From Lepus europaeus (Eukaryota > Chordata > Mammalia > Lagomorpha > Leporidae), in NCBI RefSeq assembly GCF_033115175.1, contig NC_084829.1, positions 133,520,996-133,584,995 of the forward strand: 64,000 nucleotides of DNA, written 5' to 3'. Shown here one piece after another: positions 56,601 through 64,000 of the stretch (positions are counted from its first letter, which is position 1; the number at the start of each line of letters is the position of its first letter). Under the pieces are notes generated by a model, which worked only from the letters and a program-made list of their open reading frames with translations, was not told where the DNA came from and searched no databases. A program made the translations under genes and the position numbers.

Positions 56601-59244
56601 TTACTCATATTCACTTGGAAATACTACATTTGTATTCCCTCTACCAAAACTGGTATCTCTGTGTTTAAAAAATTTAAATATAAATAGTGGGAGACATATT
56701 AAATGCTTTGTGCTGCACTTTTCTCAGGAGGGGTATAAAGTCATCGGAAGTGAGTTAGGCACTGTTTACAGTCATACTCTTCATCAAAACAAGTTCCCTG
56801 GTTACATAGAAGAAAGATTCACAGGTGAGAAAAAGGCAGACGTCGTCTAAGACAGAGCTCAGATGTTTCCTCTTTTGCCAGACTGTAGGCTAGCTAGACA
56901 GTTGAACCACTGCAATGTCTACAAAGTGGTTGGCAAAATAATGCCAAAGTGGTGATTGAGAGGAGCAAGAGGAGCAACATATAAGACAGCTGGCCTGCAG
57001 TATCTGCAGGGGAAACAAGAGTAGTGTGAGCTCAGAAATCTTTCACATGTCTTCATGACACAGTTCAGTAATAACTGCTTCTGTGTTTTCAAGGCTCACT
57101 AACCAACGTCAGCAAATAGCAAGCACAAACAAAATAGAAAACCTTGCTTAGACTTGGTAAAAGTCACATAATCATAATCTATACTTCCAGGAAGATTTTT
57201 GCCATCAGATGAACTTATTAAAAATGACCCAAAAGGTTATTATGAAGTTGAGCTTGTAATTTTTTAGCATGAGAGTTATTTACCCTATTATGAGTAGTAG
57301 TATTGTTAGTAGGAAATATTTTGTGTTAAATGGACAACTGCAAATCCTATGTGCCAGCTTTACAGAAGTTCAGAAATAGCTCAGTACCTAGCTGTGGCTG
57401 AACTCCGTTTAAGGAGCTTGAAGTCAGACAAGGTACTCATTACTATTCATGCAGATCTATTTCTTGGACACCTCAGCTGTTTTCCTTTTCTACAGCCAGG
57501 GAAGAGAATCACGTGCAGGGTCAAAGAATGCTCATCTCCACTTCTCTAAACAGTTGGCCATAGAATTGGAGCTAGGTGTTCTTTGTTTGTGCCATTGGCT
57601 TCCCTCTCAGTCAGGCTGCCTGAGCAGTTGGCACTAACCAGTATCTGACCCAGCTTCAAAGATCCATTAATGAAATTTGGAGGGCAGTGTAGGTAACTAG
57701 GAGCATTGGAGCTGTAAAGCAGTGCCCTGTTGGATGACTGCTCAGAGCTTAATTTCTCAATAATGTAAGGAGAATATTAGTTGTTTGACTTCCTAGACAA
57801 GTACCGTTTTATGTTGGGCAGTATGCTTAAAAAGGAAAATTTAACTGAAGATGGCAAGAAGAACTCATGAAACCCAAGGAAGAATTGGACAACTGAGCAG
57901 CAGGAAGAACAGAACAGTGAGACCTTATGGGTAACAAGATCCAGGTGCTTGCTTTCTGCCAGGACTTTCTTGCCATGTTCACTTTTGCTCTTTCTGGGTC
58001 AGATCCCTCCTTTTTCTCCCTATAGACCGGCTTTTTCCACATGGTTCTGAAGAGCTCCTAAGTTTTATATCCTGGATGTTTTGCCACTGGAGGATATTTT
58101 TCCAGGCACATATCCTCAGCAAGATGCATCGGTAGATACAAGTAATTTGTGCAACTGGAGAATATCTGGGGAAGGTACCTAGTGGATTGAATTGAATATA
58201 TATCTGTGTAACAGATATATAAGGGTAGTTTACAAAATTCAGTGAAATTGCTATTCAAAAGTAAGTTTATTTTGGTACAGGCATTTTTGAAAACCATGCA
58301 TGATTTTTTCACAATACACATTTCCATGACCTTCATAAGCATGGGTTTCAAATTTTTTGCACCCAAATAAATTTATCTTTTAATTCCATTTTCCAAAATC
58401 TTATTGATATATCTTTGAATATATCGCCTGTGCAAACAAATGAATGTTTTATGAAATGTGCTTCTGAAAATGAATTTACAGTTTGAAAAGCAGAACTCCA
58501 TACCATCTTTTAACCATTCTGAGTGTTAGAATATAATGTAGGGGCACCCCCTCCAGCAGCTCTACACAGGTACAAAGATTCTTCAAAGCCCACCTATGGA
58601 CTATCATAGGTCATGAGTAAGACTACTCAGGTTAACCCCCTCTCCATGGTAGGGTTTCCAGATGGACTGGAATAGAAGTTTAGGCAGCTGCAGTCATCTT
58701 TAAATTTTTTTCTAAGTGTATACTAGATGCTTGGAGCATGGATGGGGGAATGTAGTCTACCTCCTCTTTCCATCTGTTTATTTTTTCACTGCATTAAGAA
58801 GTAAGTAGGCCTTGACTGTACTTGTATCCTTCCAGGACCCTCTGAAGACAGGCCCCAGCATTTGGGGAAGGATGAGGAGCTCTTCCTCAGAAATCTCACT
58901 TGAGATAGCAGCCTCCAGGAGCAAAACACAAGATCCCTGATTACCCTTCGAGGGATCCTTTGACAGATCCTTCGGCTGGACACAGCCACAGATGCAGGAA
59001 GGACTGGTTCATCCTAAAGATCGGGCCAAGCTGTGAAATGTTTTAAGAGAATGCAGTCAGGTCTGTATTTTAGAACTCTCACTCTGACGCCTGCACTGTG
59101 CATAGGGATGTCCAGAGAGCAGGACTCAGGGGATGGAGACACTACTGGTAGCCCCCTTCCAGGCAAGGGACAATGTAGCAGCAGTGAGGAGAGAGAGCCA
59201 TGGAGGGATTAGAATGGACTCTAAGAGGCATTTACAGAAATTAG
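56601..59244. other. Single-copy sequence, 2.6 kb; possible antisense L2 at 58,985-59,210
   Basis: Several 60-100 codon frames (57349-57549, 57827-58042, 58058-58366, 58786-58989) lack splice context and domains. GTATTTTAGAACTCTCACTCTGACGCC resembles reverse L2. Confidence 0.35.
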
Positions 59245-59249
59245 AGAAT

Positions 59250-59554
59250 TATTTTTTATCTTATAGGGAGAAAGACAGAGTGTAAAGGATAGACAGACAA
59301 CTTGCATCTACTTGTTCACTCCACAAATCAACAGCCAGGGCTGGACCAGGCTGAATCCAGGAGTCCAGAAATCAGTCCAGGCCTCCCATGTGGGTAGCAG
59401 GGATGCAGTCACATGATTCATCACCTCCTACTTCCCAGGATGCACATTAGCAGAAGGCTGAAATGATAAGCAGAGCCAGGACTCAAACCCAGGTGCACCG
59501 ATGGGATGCAGGTCTCCCAAAGGGCATCGTAATCATTGTGCCAAATGCCTGCCT
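59250..59554 (-). mobile_element. Old CSINE-like SINE
   Basis: AGGGAGAAAGACAGAG tail side, GGGCTGGACCAGGCTGAATCCAGG body, GGATGCACATTAGCAG, and an end at TGCCTGCC. Confidence 0.78.
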
Positions 59555-59984
59555 GGGACTTAGTAATTTATTGAATGTAGAGAGTGTTTGGACCAGGAAT
59601 AGAAGGCAAAGGCCAGGTGTCCCTCAAATGACTGGTTGAAGGCTGCACCATTTGTGCACATATCCCACAGGTGCAGGATTCCTACATGTGGCTTCTGTTG
59701 CCATCCTATGCCAGCCCTGGCACAGAGAAGAGGTACATTCCCTTCATGTTTGGAGTTTGTTCAGCCAGGGTGAAACATGCGTGAACAACTCAGCTTTCAC
59801 TGAAGTTTGGTTAGAAGATAGAGGTTTAAATTTGTGTTACAGAATATCCACAAACTCTCAAATCTCCTTCAACATGTTGTTCCTTAAGGCTCAGGGATCT
59901 TTGTCTCTGTCACTTGCACCTGACCACAGTGCCTTGTTCTGTTTCTGAGAATTATCCTGATATTTTGCCTATCAATCTCAAACA
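59555..59984. other. Single-copy sequence
   Basis: A 98-codon frame at 59652-59948 shows no recognised domain. Confidence 0.4.
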
Positions 59985-60175
59985 CAGTTGTGTGTCCATT
60001 ATCTGCTTGGGACTAGAGTATTATTTCAGAGTTTTCTGAGTTTTGGAACATTTGCATAGACTTCACTGGTTGAGCACCCCTAATCTGAAAATGTAAATCA
60101 AAATACTCTGGGTGCAGATATGACACTCAAAAGACTTTGGATTTCAGAGCATTTCAGATTTTAATTTTCTAATTA
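59985..60175 (+). repeat. Possible DNA transposon fragment related to 47291-47560
   Basis: GAGTTTTGGAACATTTGCATAG, GGTTGAGCACCCCTAATCTG and TTTCAGAGCATTTCAGATTTT match the terminal-type motifs of the other copy and of a familiar mammalian MITE-like repeat. Class uncertain. Confidence 0.45.
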
Positions 60176-61029
60176 AGGAAACTCAAACTGTATTTAAATG
60201 AGAAGATTTGTTGAATTGCTCTATTCTATTTTTCTAAAACACAGAAGTTCACTTCTAGAACAGAGTTAAAGAAAAGGATATCTATGTATTGAAAACGTAA
60301 CTGTGGAAGGAATAGTCTAACATGAAATGGATGAGGTTGCTCTTATTTCTGCTTGAAATTCACCTTCTGTGTGCCTTGAGATAGAGCTGGGAACTAGATT
60401 ATTGCCTCATAAAACAGCATGAAGTTACTGTTATTCCTTAATTTTATATCTTTATGATGAAGTGATACTTCTCTTACTTGATTTGAAGAATGTTCTCATC
60501 CTTTTCTCATATATTTGTGAAAACTAAATGTTAAAGGATTTAGCATAACAACCATTGCTCGATTATGATGTAAAATAATACTATGCCTGCAATTAGCCTC
60601 GGTAGTTTTACTTGTTTCAATAATATAAAATCACTGGCTCATAATATTTTAGTACCTCAGTGTATTTGGCAAAGAAAGAAATTCATGTTACCATTAAAAG
60701 TCAAACTAGTAACAATTAATCTAAATTTCAAGGAAATGTAAAGCAAAGTATTATGTTGTAACATGGAACATTGATGCAAATAACTCCCCAATTGGAACAT
60801 TAAATTGATTCTGAACTGATAGTTAACCCAAAAAAGCCTCGTTTTTACTTAATTCCCTCAGGCTCTGACATCTTTCCTGAAGTCTTAATTTTAGTTTCAC
60901 TGGAGTCAGCTATGGCTCCCTGAGGTGGTGGTCCTTCTGGGAAGTTCCGACCTCTTTTATGATGATGAGTGTACTTGTTTTAATTCTTACGTATCCTTTC
61001 TGGGAGTATTATATTCATATCTTGATCAC
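60176..61029. other. Single-copy AT-rich sequence
   Basis: Nothing recognised. Confidence 0.45.
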
Positions 61030-61415
61030 ATCTTTAAAAACAAATGTTTATTTGAGAGGCAGATAAAGAGAAGAAGAGAGTGAGAGCACACACACAGACA
61101 CACACACAGATACACAGAGAGAGGGAGAAGGGGAGAGAAAGAAAAAAGAGAGAGAGAGAAAGCAAGAGCATTCCTACCTTCTGGTTCACTCCCCATATGC
61201 CTGCAAGAACCCCATGTTGGGACAGGCTGGAAGTCCAGACCTAGGAATTTAACCCAGCAGGAACCCAAAGACTTGAGCCATCACTCACTGCCTCTTCCCA
61301 GAGTCTGAACTGATAGGAAGCTGGAACTGGGAGCTGAATATCAAATCCAGGTAATACAGTGTGGGACACAAGCATCTTATTTGGTGTCTTACCTACTAGG
61401 CCAAACTATTACTCC
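61030..61415 (-). mobile_element. Old SINE with (CA)/(GA) tract
   Basis: AAATGTTTATTTGAGAGGCAG at the tail side, then ACACACAGACACACAC and GAGAGAG tracts (61085-61166), body CTGCAAGAACCCC, and end CTAGGCCAAACTATTAC. Confidence 0.78.
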
Positions 61416-61500
61416 TTTTATCACATCTTAAAAGTACTTTCAGTATGATAGTTGTACACGTATTGTAGGTGAATTTTGTCTCTTGAAGATGTATGAATGG

Positions 61501-61795
61501 GGCTGGCACTGCGGCTCGCTAGGCTAATCCTCCACCTGTGGCGCTGGTACCCCGGGTTCTAGTCCCAGTCGGGGCGCCGGATTCTGTTCCGGTTGCCCCT
61601 CTTCCAGACCAGCTCTCTGCTGTGGCCCAGGAGTGCAGTGGAGGATGGCAAAGTCCTTGGGCCCTGCACCCGCATGGGCGACCAGGAGGAAGCACCTGGC
61701 TCCTGCCTTGGGATCAGCGCAGTGCGCCGGCCGCAGTGCGCCGGCCGCGGCAGCCATTGGAGGGTGAACCAATGGCAAAGGAAGACCTGTCTCTG

Positions 61796-61827
<32 letters not shown>

Positions 61828-61867
61828 ACTCTGCCTGTCAAAAAAACAATAAAAGAAAAAATAAAAA
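61501..61867 (+). mobile_element. Young CSINE, A-rich-tailed subfamily
   Basis: GGCTGGCACTGCGGCTCGC head, and the doubled motif GTGCGCCGGCCGC at 61725-61749. Target duplication AAGATGTATGAATGG (61486-61500) against AAGATATATGAATGG (61868-61882). Confidence 0.95.
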
Positions 61868-61963
61868 AAGATATATGAATGGGAACTTATTTGGAAATAA
61901 AGTCTTTGCAAATATGTTAAGATGAAGTTTGTAATGATTAGCATAGACCTTAATCCAATGACA

Positions 61964-62022
61964 AACACACACACAGAGAGAGAGAGAGAGAGACAGAGAG
62001 ACAGAGAGACAGAGAGAAAGAG
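61964..62022 (+). repeat. (CA)n(GA)n microsatellite
   Basis: ACACACAC passing into AGAGAG and (ACAGAGAG)n. No SINE body is attached. Confidence 0.95.
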
Positions 62023-62390
62023 AGGAGACCTTGTAAAGAGATAGGCAGGGAAGCACCTTATGAAGGGGGCTGAGACTGGGGTGATGCAGCTATAGCCTAG
62101 GGAATTCTAAGGAGTGCAGGCAATCAGAAACCAAGAAGACACAAAGAAAGATTCTTTGGAGCCTCCAGAGAAAGCCCAGATGTACGCAATAATAGTTTTC
62201 AGAACTGAGAATAAATTTCTGTTTTATAAGTTTGTTTTGTAGTACTTAGTTATGACATTCCTGGAAAACTAGTACAAAACACTATGTTGTAAGTAAATTA
62301 CAGGTTTGACTGGAATTGGCACTAATTTTATTGTAAATATTTTTTATTACTAGTTCAGGTAAGTAGGAAATTACTACTTGCTAAACTAAT
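62023..62390. other. Single-copy sequence
   Basis: Nothing recognised. Confidence 0.45.
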
Positions 62391-62408
62391 TCTCAGTATT
62401 GAACTTTT

Positions 62409-62442
62409 AAAAAATATTTATTTATTTATTTGAAAGAGTTAC

Positions 62443-62485
<43 letters not shown>

Positions 62486-62754
62486 AGAGAGAGAGAGGTC
62501 TTCCATCTGATGGTTTATTCCTCAATTGGCTGCCACAGCTGGAGTTGTGCTGATTCGAAGCCAGGAGCCAAAAGTTTCTTCCAGGTCTCCCACGTGGCTA
62601 CAGAGGTCCAAGGATTTGGCCCATCTTCTACTGCTTTCTCAGGCCATAACAGAGAGTTGGATCAGAAGTGGAGCAGCCAGGTCTCGAACCAGCACCCATA
62701 TGGGATGCCAGCACTGCAGGTGGCAGCTTTACTGCTACACCACAGAGCTGGCCC
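62409..62754 (-). mobile_element. CSINE with long (GA)n
   Basis: (GA)n at 62442-62497. Head end CACAGAGCTGGCCC. Diverged target duplication TCTCAGTATTGAACTTTT (62391-62408) against TCTCATTACTGAATTTTT (62755-62772). Confidence 0.9.
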
Positions 62755-62859
62755 TCTCATTACTGAATTTTTAGGAAAGTTAAAATATTCCAATTTAGCA
62801 AATAATGTTTCTCCAAATGTTTCTGTTCTTATTGTCCTAGTACAAAGTGAAAAGTAAAA

Positions 62860-63130
62860 TGGCAGGTACAAGCGTTTGGTGTAGCAGTTACAACACTGCG
62901 TGCAATGCATACATCTATATTGGAGTGCTTGGGTTTGAGTTCTGGCTCTGCTCTGCTTCTGTCTTTCTGCCAGTGCACACTCTGGGAGGTAGTGATGGCT
63001 GTCCAAGTACTTGGGTTACTGCCACCCATGTTGAAAGCATTTGAGGAGTAAACTGGCAGAAGTAAAATCTCTCTATATATATCTCTTTCTCTCTCTCTCT
63101 CTGCCATGAAATAGTTGAAGATCAATAAAG
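62860..63130 (+). mobile_element. Old CSINE-like SINE
   Basis: CAAGCGTTTGGTGTAGCAG head, GGAGTGCTTGGGTTTGAGTTC near 62922, and a (TC)n-rich tract at 63084-63101. Tail decayed. Confidence 0.75.
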
Positions 63131-63453
63131 GCACATGAAAAAATAAATCTAGAATGCCTCAACTGTGTATCTTCCTGAATTCAGATGACTAGTGCCACAC
63201 CTCTCAGCAGGCTAAAGAGTCGCCTTACCTACCCCATCCTCCTATTTCACATGTGGCTTAAGATTGTGCTTTCCTTCAAGGTGACACTCTTCTACTTTTC
63301 AAGTATTTGTCATTAGAGTTTCACCGAGACTGTCACATAGCATATATTACTATTACCATTTTCCAGTTCTCAGATCTCAAGAGTGAAAATATACTTTTGA
63401 GTTGTGTCATGTGCATATGTGCATAAAATATTTTAAAATTTACTCTTAGTTTT
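63131..63453. other. Single-copy sequence
   Basis: Nothing recognised. Confidence 0.45.
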
Positions 63454-63467
63454 CCCTTGTAGTTTTT

Positions 63468-63808
63468 TTTTTTTTTTTTTTTTGACAGGCAGAGTGGACA
63501 GTGAGAGAGAGAGACAGAGAGAAAGGTCTTTGCCATTGGTTCACCCTCCAATGGCCACTGCGGCTGGTGCGCTGCGGCCGGCGCACCGCGCTGATCCAAT
63601 GGCAGGAGCCAGGTGCTTCTCCTGGTCTCCCATGTGGGTGCAGGGCCCAAGCACTTGGGCCATCCTCCACTGCACTCCCTGGCCACAGCAGAGAGCTGGC
63701 CTGGAAGAGGGGCAACCGGGACAGAATCCGGCGCCCCGACAGGTACTAGAACCCGGTGTGCCGGCCCCACAAGGTGGAGGATTAGCATAGTGAGCCGTGG
63801 CGCCGGCC
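63468..63808 (-). mobile_element. Young CSINE with long T-run (pure-A tail)
   Basis: An unbroken poly-T of about 20 bp at 63463-63483 precedes TGACAGGCAGAGTGGACAG. Exact duplication CCCTTGTAGTTTTT (63454-63467 and 63809-63822). The antisense 181-codon frame across it is a SINE translation, not a gene. Confidence 0.95.
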
Positions 63809-63822
63809 CCCTTGTAGTTTTT

Positions 63823-64000
63823 AAAACATGTATTATAAGAAGAAACATAGCAATTATTGTGGAAGATACCACAAACATAAAAGGTCAGAAGTTAAAACCA
63901 TGTTTACCTTGTTGTAGCCAGGAATATGTCAATGAGTTATGTAGAACTAAGCAAAAACTTTGGAAAATATTGAATAATCAATAAATTGAACTGTAATCTA
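63823..64000. other. Single-copy AT-rich end of window
   Basis: Nothing recognised. Confidence 0.45.

Noticed and set aside
63333..63878. 181-codon open frame on the minus strand
   Set aside because: Its core is the CSINE at 63468-63808 and similar translations occur at every GC-rich SINE (43168-43470, 61538-61828, 28964-29300).

Overview
The window is mammalian nuclear DNA, almost certainly from a leporid such as rabbit (Oryctolagus). About forty copies of the lagomorph C-type SINE (CSINE) are visible. Each has a tRNA-like head, usually an intact or degraded pol III B box, a CT/AG-rich tract and an A-rich tail. L1 copies carry the rabbit-type 3' UTR. Older pan-mammalian repeats (MIR, L2, old L1, a MER20 hAT element) fill some of the rest. 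The species call is inference from these repeats. No prokaryotic gene, CRISPR array or operon is present.

Layout. Positions 1-2194 are the 5' part of a minus-strand L1: start of ORF2, an intact 353-residue ORF1 and a complete-looking 5' UTR with a YY1-type site at its tip. The body runs off the left edge. Positions 2.2-31 kb are intergenic or intronic sequence dense in SINEs, including a three-level nest at 3376-5240. Two weak coding signals lie here: a decayed minus-strand open region at 10.26-10.96 kb, and a candidate plus-strand last exon with 3' UTR and AATAAA at 19,140-19,890.

Positions 31.4-33.0 kb are a strong CpG island with GC boxes and a consensus splice donor (GAG|GTGAGT, intron starting at 32,524). 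This is the best evidence for a gene start, probably a plus-strand gene with a non-coding first exon and a long first intron. I cannot name the gene. From 33 to 37.3 kb the sequence is single-copy and nearly free of repeats, as is common downstream of developmental promoters. From 37.3 to 64 kb SINEs return, with L2 and MIR remnants, MER20 at 43.6 kb and a chimera at 52.1-53.5 kb. The chimera joins a retroviral gag/protease remnant to an L1 3' end inside one pair of target-site duplications.

Long open frames inside the CpG island and inside SINEs are composition artefacts and are not annotated as genes. The only intact protein-coding frames I accept are those of the L1.
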